A DNA stretch of 14,772 bases from Pseudomonadota bacterium (GTDB taxonomy: Bacteria > Desulfobacterota > Desulfovibrionia > Desulfovibrionales > Desulfovibrionaceae). The notes beneath the pieces were generated by a model that saw only the letters and a list, made by a program, of their open reading frames with translations, did no database searches and had not been told where the DNA came from. Position numbers and translations under genes: made by a program. How positions within the stretch are numbered: position 1 is the first letter of the stretch; each line of letters begins with the position of its first letter. Shown here one piece after another: positions 8,200-13,711 of the stretch. The stretch lies in contig JAEWCY010000164.1 in assembly GCA_023390395.1 (NCBI GenBank), positions 1-14,772 on the forward strand. The letters run 5' to 3'.

Positions 8200-8537
8200 C
8201 GGATTGTCCCTCGTTCCCGTGGGGAGTCGGCCGCCGCGCCCGCCTTCCCTGTCCGGGAAAGCGGACGGCGACATGGGCCGTTGTCCGCCGGGCGGCCGTT
8301 TCCGCCCTTCCGGGCCTGAGATAAGACCTGCCCCATTGTCTGTCTCTCGGCAAAATGACAAGTTTATGCTTTAAACGGACACCCCCCTGAGCGCCTGTCC
8401 CCCGGCCGCCGCCGGACGCGGCGGCCAAGCCGCGGCAAATCAAGCAAACGTCACGCAACCGCCGCCGCGCCGCCGCCATGCCCGTCCCGGATCGGCGCAT
8501 GGTGCGATCCGATGAAAAAAGAAAAGAGAGGTGCGCC
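8200..8537. promoter_or_regulatory. Divergent intergenic control region between the ClC gene and the zinc-ribbon gene
   Basis: This 338-bp space separates the minus-strand ClC gene from the plus-strand small gene and should contain promoters for both. The only AT-richer stretch is about 8344-8376 (GGCAAAATGACAAG, then TTTATGCTTTAAAC), the most likely core promoter zone. On the minus strand it contains TTGTCA, but the downstream hexamer (CAATGG) is a poor -10 element, so no specific promoter is called. A GC-rich hairpin (listed separately) lies at 8404-8426. AAAAGAAAAGAGAGG at the right edge is the purine-rich ribosome site of the small gene. Nothing resembling a riboswitch was recognised. Confidence 0.4.
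8404..8426. other. GC-rich perfect hairpin in leader of small gene
   Basis: Arms GGCCGCCGC (8404-8412) and GCGGCGGCC (8418-8426) are exact inverted complements around a five-base loop. The downstream bases (AAGCCGCGG) contain no T-run, so it is not a standard intrinsic terminator in the plus direction. It would lie in the 5' leader of the zinc-ribbon gene if transcription starts in the AT-richer patch at 8344-8376. Role unknown. Such hairpins also arise by chance in DNA this GC-rich. Confidence 0.35.
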
Positions 8538-8765
8538 ATGATCGACATCGACCCCAGCGTGTGCAGCCAGGAAAAAACCACCATGACCTGCGCCTGCGGC
8601 GCGGTCTTCGAGGTGGTGGTCTCCCGGCAGGCCGGCTGCGACCGGGTGCAGAGCTACCCTTGCCCGGCCTGCTCCCGGCCCCACGTCGCCAAGACCTGCC
8701 TGCCGCCCCGCCTTTCGCTCATCATCGTCCCCGCCCCCCGCGCCGCCAGCCGGCCCGCCGCCTGA
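8538..8765 (+). CDS. Small four-cysteine zinc-ribbon-like protein
   Basis: This 75-residue protein has a CxC pair (MTCACGAVFEV) and a CxxC pair (YPCPACSRP) about 27 residues apart, the arrangement of a small treble-clef or zinc-ribbon fold that binds one Zn2+. The CACGAVFEV stretch, a 'C.CG..F.V' strand, is typical of zinc ribbons that contact nucleic acid or other proteins. A Pro/Ala-rich tail (VPAPRAASRPAA) follows. The start at 8538 has a strong AGAGAGG about six bases upstream; an in-frame ATG at 8478 lacks such a site. There is no signal peptide or membrane segment. It is 196 bp upstream of nuoA, with a candidate promoter between them, so it is probably a separate transcript. A specific role, including any link to complex I, cannot be assigned. 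The clean Shine-Dalgarno and intact Cys pairs make it a real gene rather than chance. Confidence 0.7.
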   Translation: MIDIDPSVCSQEKTTMTCACGAVFEVVVSRQAGCDRVQSYPCPACSRPHVAKTCLPPRLSLIIVPAPRAASRPAA

Positions 8766-8836
8766 GCCTCCCGTCTTCCATCGACCGCCACCGATGCCCC
8801 GGGTCCGCCCGGCGGCGTCGCGGCGCATTGTCCGGC

Positions 8837-8862
8837 TTTCGCGCAAAATCCGCGCCGCGAAA
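8837..8862. other. Inverted repeat upstream of the nuo promoter candidate
   Basis: TTTCGCG (8837-8843) and CGCGAAA (8856-8862) are exact inverted complements separated by 12 bases. The repeat lies between the end of the zinc-ribbon gene and the candidate -35 box at 8873. It could be a protein-binding site or a weak terminator-like stem for the small gene, but no T-run follows it. Evidence is the symmetry alone. Confidence 0.3.
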
Positions 8863-8872
8863 CGCCAACCTG

Positions 8873-8900
8873 TTGCAAAAAAATCCGTTGCGGGTAGTAT
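8873..8900 (+). promoter_or_regulatory. Candidate sigma-70-type promoter for the nuo operon
   Basis: TTGCAA (8873-8878, four of six to TTGACA) and TAGTAT (8895-8900, four of six to TATAAT) are separated by 16 bp. This falls in the only AT-richer stretch of the gap before nuoA, about 60 bp upstream of its start. TTGCAA is self-complementary and recurs at 8904-8909 just past the -10 box. ATAGG-C-CCTAT (8909-8919) is an adjacent small palindrome. These flanking symmetries could be operators. No match to the Rex (TTGTG-N8-CACAA) or FNR (TTGAT-N4-ATCAA) patterns was seen. Confidence 0.4.
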
Positions 8901-8961
8901 CGTTTGCAATAGGCCCTATCCGTTCACGCGAAAACGGATGATCCGGGCCAAGCGAGGTCCC

Positions 8962-9381
8962 ATGCCGCCACAGGACGCCTTCACCCCCCTCGTCTCCCCG
9001 TTTTCCCCCTGGGAACCCGGCGCGCTCGGCTTCGTGGTCTTTTTTTGCATCGTGCTGGCCATTTTGGCCCTGATCCTCTTCCTGTCCGGCTTCCTGACGC
9101 GCCGCCGGCCCACCCCGGAAAAGCAGCGGCCCTACGAGTGCGGCATCCTGCCCACGGGCCAGGGCCGGTTCCGCTATCCGGTGCCCTTTTTCCTCATGGC
9201 CGTCTTCTTCCTCATCTTCGACGTGGAAACCGCCTACATCATCGCCTACGCCGTGGCCTGGACCGGGCTCGGCCTGGCCGGCTACCTGCGCCTGGCCGTG
9301 TTCGTCGTGGTGCTGGGGCTGGGGCTGGCCTACGCCTGGAAAAAGGGCGGCCTGGACTGGGACGAGGAGGAGGGCCTGTGA
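8962..9381 (+). CDS. nuoA: NADH-quinone oxidoreductase subunit A
   Basis: NuoA is a small membrane subunit of respiratory complex I that helps form the quinone-site region at the junction of the peripheral and membrane arms. This one has 139 residues and three predicted membrane helices (about 22-45, 72-98 and 105-124). The conserved loop after helix 1 reads RPYECGILPTGQGRFRYPVPFFLMAVFFLIFDVETA (56-91), including the PYECG cysteine loop and the acidic FDVE of helix 2, all characteristic of the family. The ATG at 8962 follows GCGAGG by four bases. An in-frame ATG at 8938 would add eight residues (MIRAKRGP) and has no good ribosome site. The stop overlaps the GTG of the next gene (GTGA), a classic coupling arrangement. 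Length is normal for the family. Confidence 0.95.
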   Translation: MPPQDAFTPLVSPFSPWEPGALGFVVFFCIVLAILALILFLSGFLTRRRPTPEKQRPYECGILPTGQGRFRYPVPFFLMAVFFLIFDVETAYIIAYAVAWTGLGLAGYLRLAVFVVVLGLGLAYAWKKGGLDWDEEEGL

Positions 9382-11750
9382 CCGGAGCCCTGGACGCCGC
9401 CTTCGCCCCGGCCGACGCCGTCATCAACTGGGCGCGCAAAAACAGCCTCTGGCCCTTTTTCTTCGGTCTGTCCTGCTGCTTCGTGGAGGAGGCCACGGCC
9501 TGGGGGCCGCGCTACGACATCGCCCGCTTCGGCTCGGAGGTCTTCCGGGGCTCGCCGCGCCAGGCCGACGTGCTCATCATCTCCGGCACGATGTTTAAAA
9601 AGGTCGCCCCGGTGGCCTTGCGGCTTTACGAGCAGATGGCCGATCCCAAATGGGTCATCTCCATGGGCTCGTGCAGCAATTCCGGCGGCATGTACGATGT
9701 CTATTCCGTGGTCCAGGGCTCGGACCAGATTCTGCCCGTGGACGTCTACATCCCGGGCTGCCCGCCCCGGCCCGAGGCCGTGTTCGAGGGGCTCATGCTC
9801 CTGCAAAAAAAGATCGCCGCCGGGGAAAAACCGACCCGGCCCGTGCTGCACCTGCCGGGCGGCAGCGAAGGCGGCCGGCGCGACCACCTGGTCGACGGCG
9901 TAAGCAAATGCCGCGACACGCGCGGCCCGGGCTACGCCGGCATCCCCATCCGGGGCACGGCCGCCACCGAGCCGCGCTTTTTCGGCTCGCGCGCCGAGGG
10001 CATGTGGACCCCGCCCGCGCCCGCCATTTCCCTGCGCCCGGACCAGGAGGCCGTGGCCGCCGACCTGCTGGCCGCCTTCGGCCAGGACGTCGCCCTGGCG
10101 CCGTCGGCCCAAGACATGCCGACCTACGACGTCGCCCCGGCGCGCATCGTCGAGGTCCTGGCCCGCCTCAAGCGCCAGGCCCCCACCCGCTTCGAGCGCC
10201 TGGAGGACCTGACGGCCGTGGACGAGACGGCGCGGCAGGCCCCGCCCGGCCACGAGGCCACGGTCGTCTACACCCTGACCTCGCTGTCCAGGCCGGGCAT
10301 GGTGCGCCTGCGCTGCGCGCTGCCCGGGCGGGACGCCGCCATCGCCACGGCGACAAGCGTGTGGCCTGCGGCCAACTGGTATGAACGCGAGGCGGCCGAG
10401 ATGTTCGGCCTGCGCTTCGAAGGCCACCCGGACCCCAGGCGGCTCCTTACCCACCGCGACTGGGAGGGCCATCCCCTGCGCAAGGACTACGAGGGCCGGG
10501 CCACCAGCATGCCGCCCTTCACCGAGGCCGACGCCCGCAGGCTCGAACCCGTGGACGCCCGGGAGATCCTCGGGCCGGACGCCGACGCCGGGGACTACCT
10601 CCTCAACTTCGGCCCCCACCACTACGCCACCCACGGCATCCTGCGCTACGCCCTGGCCATGCGCGGCGAGCGCATCCGCGCCCTGGGCCTGGACATCGGC
10701 TACCACCACCGGGGCGTGGAAAAAATCGGCGAGCGCCAGACCTGGCACCAGTTCATCCCCTACACCGACCGGGTGGACTACCTCTCGGGCGTGGCCAACA
10801 ACCTGTCCTACGTCACGGCCGTGGAGACCCTGGCCGGCATCGACGTGCCGCCGCGCGCCGCCTACGCCCGGGTCATGCTCTCGGAACTGTTCCGCCTGTC
10901 CAACCACCTGATGTATTTCGGCACCTTCCTCCAGGACCTCGGCATGATGAGCCCCATCTTCTACGCGCTGCGCGAGCGCGAGACGGTGCTCGACATCATC
11001 GAGACCATAACGGGCGGCAGGCTCCATCCGTCGTGGTTGCGCATCGGCGGCCTGGCCGCCGACCTGCCCGAGGGCTGGAAGGACATGGTGGACGCCTTCG
11101 TGCGGATCTTCCCGGCAAGGCTCAAGGAATACCACGCCGGGGTGACGAAAAACCCCATCGTCAAGGCGCGCTGCCTCGGCGTCGGCGGCATCACGGCCGC
11201 CGACGCCATCGACTGGGGCGTCACCGGCCCCAACCTGCGCGCGGCCGGCGTGGCCTGGGACCGGCGCAAGGCCCTGCCCTACGGCGCGTACGCCGACTTC
11301 GACTTCGACGTGCCGACCGGCGAAGGCGGCGACTGCTTCGCCCGCTACCTCGTGCGCATGGACGAGATGCGCGAGAGCCTGCGCATCGTCGAACAGGCGG
11401 CGAACAGGATGCCGGGCGGGCGCTACCTGTCCGAGGACGTGCGCTACTGCCTGCCGCAAAAAGAGGAGGCGCTTCGCGACATCGAAAGCCTCATCCACCA
11501 TTTCGTCAACGTGACGCGCGGCCCCAGGCTCCCGGCCGGCCAGGCCTACGCCGCCACCGAAGCCCCGCGCGGCGAGCAGGGCTACTTCCTCGTTTCCGAC
11601 GGCGGCTGCCACGCCTACCGGCTGCGCGCCCGCACGCCCGGCTTCGCCAACATCCAGGCCCTGCCGCTTATCGCCAAGGGCCTTCGCATCGCCGACTTCG
11701 TGGCCGTGCTCGCCTCCTACGACTACATCCTCCCGGACATCGACCGATGA
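9378..11750 (+). CDS. nuoBCD: Fused NADH-quinone oxidoreductase subunits B, C and D
   Basis: One uninterrupted frame encodes three complex I connecting subunits (790 residues). Residues 1-155 are NuoB, carrying the terminal N2 [4Fe-4S] cluster ligands Cys33-Cys34 (GLSCCFVEE), Cys99 (MGSCSNSGG) and Cys128 (IPGCPPRPEA). Residues ~156-218 are a Gly/Arg-rich linker without obvious fold. NuoC follows at ~219-375, with the family signature ANWYEREAAEMFGL...HPDPRRLL (332-357) and HPLRKDYEGRA. NuoD is ~405-790, with FGPHHYATHG (411-420), GYHHRGVEK, YTDRVDYL, VRMDEMRESLRIV and the final PDIDR. Equivalents of the quinone-binding Thermus His38 and Tyr87 are His419 and Tyr478. NuoD is close to the E. coli NuoCD sequence. 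A GTG start at 9378 is used because the GAGGAGGAGGG ribosome site precedes it and NuoB begins there; no ATG is suitable. The N2-to-quinone path is therefore on one chain. B-C-D fusions are rare but have been annotated elsewhere. Confidence 0.95.
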   Translation: MTGALDAAFAPADAVINWARKNSLWPFFFGLSCCFVEEATAWGPRYDIARFGSEVFRGSPRQADVLIISGTMFKKVAPVALRLYEQMADPKWVISMGSCSNSGGMYDVYSVVQGSDQILPVDVYIPGCPPRPEAVFEGLMLLQKKIAAGEKPTRPVLHLPGGSEGGRRDHLVDGVSKCRDTRGPGYAGIPIRGTAATEPRFFGSRAEGMWTPPAPAISLRPDQEAVAADLLAAFGQDVALAPSAQDMPTYDVAPARIVEVLARLKRQAPTRFERLEDLTAVDETARQAPPGHEATVVYTLTSLSRPGMVRLRCALPGRDAAIATATSVWPAANWYEREAAEMFGLRFEGHPDPRRLLTHRDWEGHPLRKDYEGRATSMPPFTEADARRLEPVDAREILGPDADAGDYLLNFGPHHYATHGILRYALAMRGERIRALGLDIGYHHRGVEKIGERQTWHQFIPYTDRVDYLSGVANNLSYVTAVETLAGIDVPPRAAYARVMLSELFRLSNHLMYFGTFLQDLGMMSPIFYALRERETVLDIIETITGGRLHPSWLRIGGLAADLPEGWKDMVDAFVRIFPARLKEYHAGVTKNPIVKARCLGVGGITAADAIDWGVTGPNLRAAGVAWDRRKALPYGAYADFDFDVPTGEGGDCFARYLVRMDEMRESLRIVEQAANRMPGGRYLSEDVRYCLPQKEEALRDIESLIHHFVNVTRGPRLPAGQAYAATEAPRGEQGYFLVSDGGCHAYRLRARTPGFANIQALPLIAKGLRIADFVAVLASYDYILPDIDR

Positions 11751-11778
11751 ACGCAAAAGTCCACACTCTACCCCCATT

Positions 11779-11842
11779 CCCCCTTCGAGGGGGTCCGGGG
11801 GGCATCATGCCCCCCGGCGGGGTCCAGGGGCAGAGCCCCTGG
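11779..11842. repeat. Triple-hairpin GC-rich intergenic element inside the nuo operon
   Basis: Three consecutive inverted repeats fill the 108-bp gap between nuoBCD and nuoE. Hairpin 1 (11779-11793) has arms CCCCCT/AGGGGG and loop TCG. Hairpin 2 (11795-11817) has 11-bp arms CCGGGGGGCAT/ATGCCCCCCGG around a single C. Hairpin 3 (11824-11842) has arms CCAGGGGC/GCCCCTGG and loop AGA. GGGGTCC occurs twice (11790-11796 and 11819-11825), suggesting a modular unit. From memory, closely similar 'GGTCCAGGGGCAGAGCCCCTGG' type sequences recur between genes in GC-rich sulfate reducers and alphaproteobacteria, so this is probably a dispersed REP-like element. It could slow polymerase, protect the mRNA or tune the level of NuoE downstream. 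No T-run follows, so it is not a simple terminator. Confidence 0.75.
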
Positions 11843-11847
11843 CCGCC

Positions 11848-11852
11848 GGAGG
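11848..11852 (+). promoter_or_regulatory. Ribosome binding site of nuoE at the edge of the repeat element
   Basis: GGAGG lies six bases before the nuoE ATG at 11859. It directly follows hairpin 3 (ending 11842) in CCGCCGGAGGC, which looks like part of the repeat element itself. The strong ribosome site decides the nuoE start and may have been supplied by the element. Confidence 0.65.
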
Positions 11853-11858
11853 CACACC

Positions 11859-12359
11859 ATGTCGCTGCCTGACGCCGTCGTGGCCGAGATCGACGGCGTC
11901 ATCGCCGCCGTGGAGCACCACAAGCGCGAAGCGGCCGTGGACGTGATGTACGCCTTGCAGCGCCACTACGGCTATCTCTGCGACGAGGCCATGCACTACG
12001 CGAGCAAGGTCCTCGGCATGACGACGCTCGAGCTCGAGTCCCTGGCCACCTTCTACGACTACCTCTACCGCCGGCCGGTGGGGCGCTACGTCATCCACGT
12101 GTGCGACTCGGTGGTCTGCTGGATGTTCCACCAGGACTCCATCTTCGACTACCTGTGCCGCAAGCTCGGCGTGCCGCCCGGCGGCACCACCGAGGACGGC
12201 ATGTTCACCGTGCTGCCGGCGGCCTGCATCGGCAACTGCCACAACGCCCCGAGCATGCTCATAAACGGCCGTTTTTACGACAGGCTGACCGCCGAGCGCA
12301 TCGACGCGGTGCTCGCCGAGCTGCGCCAGTCCACCGAGGAGCCGGTGCGATGCAAGTAG
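11859..12359 (+). CDS. nuoE: NADH-quinone oxidoreductase subunit E (2Fe-2S)
   Basis: NuoE is part of the NADH-oxidising tip of complex I and holds the off-path N1a [2Fe-2S] cluster, pairing with NuoF. This 166-residue copy has the thioredoxin-like C-terminal fold with ligands Cys82 and Cys87 (VCDSVVC) and Cys123 and Cys127 (ACIGNC). It also has the family segments MYALQRHYGYL (30-40), LATFYDYLYRRPVGRYVIH (62-80), GTTEDGMFTVLPAACIGNCHNAPSMLING (109-137). The resemblance to E. coli NuoE is strong (CDSVVC and the GxTTxDGxFTxLP stretch). The start at 11859 is set by GGAGG six bases upstream. The stop overlaps the nuoF start by 10 bp. It is separated from nuoBCD by the triple-hairpin element but is on the same strand and almost certainly in the same operon. 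Cluster ligands are intact. Confidence 0.96.
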   Translation: MSLPDAVVAEIDGVIAAVEHHKREAAVDVMYALQRHYGYLCDEAMHYASKVLGMTTLELESLATFYDYLYRRPVGRYVIHVCDSVVCWMFHQDSIFDYLCRKLGVPPGGTTEDGMFTVLPAACIGNCHNAPSMLINGRFYDRLTAERIDAVLAELRQSTEEPVRCK

Positions 12360-13711
12360 AAACGCCCCTGGTGCTTTTAAAAAACCGCCACCTGGGCCGG
12401 CCGGCCACCTTCGAGGAATACCGGGCCGGCGGCGGCTACAAGGCGCTTGTCGCCACGGTCGGCAAGCGCACGCCGGCCGAGGTGCTGCAACTGGTGCTCG
12501 ACGCCGACCTGCGCGGCCGGGGCGGGGCGGGATTCCCGGCCGGCAGGAAATGGCAGGGCATCCCGGCCGACTACGTCGGCCCGCGCTACGTGGTGGTCAA
12601 CACCGACGAGATGGAGCCCGGCACCTTCAAGGACCGCATCCTGGTCAACACCGACCCGCATCTGGTCATCGAGGGCATCATTCTGTGCGCCTACGCCGTG
12701 CAGGCGACCGAAGGCGTGTGCTTCATCCGCCCCTCCTACGAATCCGACGCCGTGCTGCTCGAGGAGCAGTCGCAAGTGGCCCGGGACCACGGGCTCCTCG
12801 GCGATAACATCCTGGGCTCGGGCTTTTCCTTCGACATCCACGTGCACCGCAGCGCCGGCCGCTACATCTGCGGCGAGGCCTCGGCCCAGATCAAGGCCAT
12901 CTCGGGCCTGCGCCCCAATCCGCGAAAAGGCGGCCCGCGCACCAGCGTCAAGGGGTTGTGGGACTGCCCGACCATCGTCAACAACCTGGAGACCCTGGCC
13001 AACCTCCCCGGCATCGTGCGAAACGGCCCGGACTGGTTCAAGTCCCTGGCGCGCTCGGCCGGGGGCTCGGGCACCAAGCTCTTCAGCGTGTCCGGTCGCA
13101 TCGCCAGGCCGGGCTGCTACGAGCTGCCCATCGGCACGCCGCTTCGCGAGATTCTGGACCACGCCGGCGGCATGCCGCCCGGTCGGGTGCTCAAGGCCGT
13201 CATCCCCGGCGGGGCCTCGACGCCGTTCATGCCCGACAAGTACCTCGACCTGGAAATGGACTTCGAGCCCATGAAACGGGCCGGCCAGCGCTTCGGCACG
13301 GCCTCGATCATGGTCTTCGACCAGAACACCTGCCTGGTCGGGGCCACGCTCAACCTGATCGAATTCTTCGCCCGGGAGTCCTGCGGCTGGTGCACGCCCT
13401 GCCGCGAAGGCCTGCCCTACGTGCGCCACCTGCTGCGCCTGATCGAGGGCGGCCAGGGCGAGGAGGAGCACATCGGCATGATCAAGGACATGGCCCAGGC
13501 CATGCGCTCGGCCTACTGCGCCTTCGCCCCGGGCGCGGCCGAACCGCTGCTGAGCCTGTTCGAGTATTTCGAGCCGGAAGTGCGCGAGCACCTGCGCCAG
13601 AAGCGCTGCCCCTTCGGCAACCCGCCGCCGGCCATGCGCGGCAAGGCCTGCGGCACGCGGCCCCCGGCCTTCGGCCCCACCCCCTGCCCGGAGGACCAAT
13701 GCCCGATCTGA
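12350..13711 (+). CDS. nuoF: NADH-quinone oxidoreductase subunit F (FMN, 4Fe-4S) with altered nucleotide pocket
   Basis: NuoF normally oxidises NADH with FMN and passes electrons to cluster N3. This 453-residue copy keeps the FMN site: GRGGAGF (56-62), Lys67, the Asn84/Asp86/Glu87/Glu89 loop (VNTDEMEPG), Gly175-Glu176 and Asn211-Asn212. The N3 ligands Cys345, Cys348 and Cys351 (ESCGWCTPC) and Cys390 (YCAFAPGA) are intact. The NADH contacts are not. By alignment from memory with Thermus Nqo1, Phe78, Glu185, Lys202 and Phe205 correspond to Gly70, Ala177, Gly194 and Arg197; CGEET is CGEAS and KPPFP is GGPRT. Segment lengths are unchanged, so a frameshift is unlikely. A proline-rich tail after residue 420 adds Cys420, Cys434, Cys446 and Cys451, unlike E. 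coli NuoF. The start overlaps nuoE, with GAGGAG eight bases before the ATG, and the 3' end overlaps nuoG by 13 bp. Membership is certain; the donor is open. Confidence 0.95.
   Translation: MQVETPLVLLKNRHLGRPATFEEYRAGGGYKALVATVGKRTPAEVLQLVLDADLRGRGGAGFPAGRKWQGIPADYVGPRYVVVNTDEMEPGTFKDRILVNTDPHLVIEGIILCAYAVQATEGVCFIRPSYESDAVLLEEQSQVARDHGLLGDNILGSGFSFDIHVHRSAGRYICGEASAQIKAISGLRPNPRKGGPRTSVKGLWDCPTIVNNLETLANLPGIVRNGPDWFKSLARSAGGSGTKLFSVSGRIARPGCYELPIGTPLREILDHAGGMPPGRVLKAVIPGGASTPFMPDKYLDLEMDFEPMKRAGQRFGTASIMVFDQNTCLVGATLNLIEFFARESCGWCTPCREGLPYVRHLLRLIEGGQGEEEHIGMIKDMAQAMRSAYCAFAPGAAEPLLSLFEYFEPEVREHLRQKRCPFGNPPPAMRGKACGTRPPAFGPTPCPEDQCPI

Noticed and set aside
8200..8361. 54-codon N-terminal extension of the ClC protein
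   Set aside because: The extension is polar and Gly/Arg/Pro-rich without family similarity, and GAGGGA sits correctly before the ATG at 8199.
8866..8925. Rex or FNR operator upstream of nuoA
   Set aside because: TTGCAA palindromes lack the TTGTG-N8-CACAA or TTGAT-N4-ATCAA half-site arrangement.
9330..11777. 815-codon open frame on the minus strand opposite nuoBCD
   Set aside because: It is antisense to a gene with unmistakable complex I motifs. Its Gly/Val/His-rich translation has no domain, and such long antisense frames are expected at this GC content.
11779..11842. Intrinsic transcription terminator within the nuo operon
   Set aside because: The stems are strong, but no T-run follows any of them on the plus strand, and nuoE-F-G continue the same complex.
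12869..12979. Frameshift or sequencing error as the cause of the odd NuoF pocket
   Set aside because: The segment aligns gap-free over its 39-residue span to E. coli NuoF, and neither alternative frame restores KPPFPA, so substitutions are the simpler reading.
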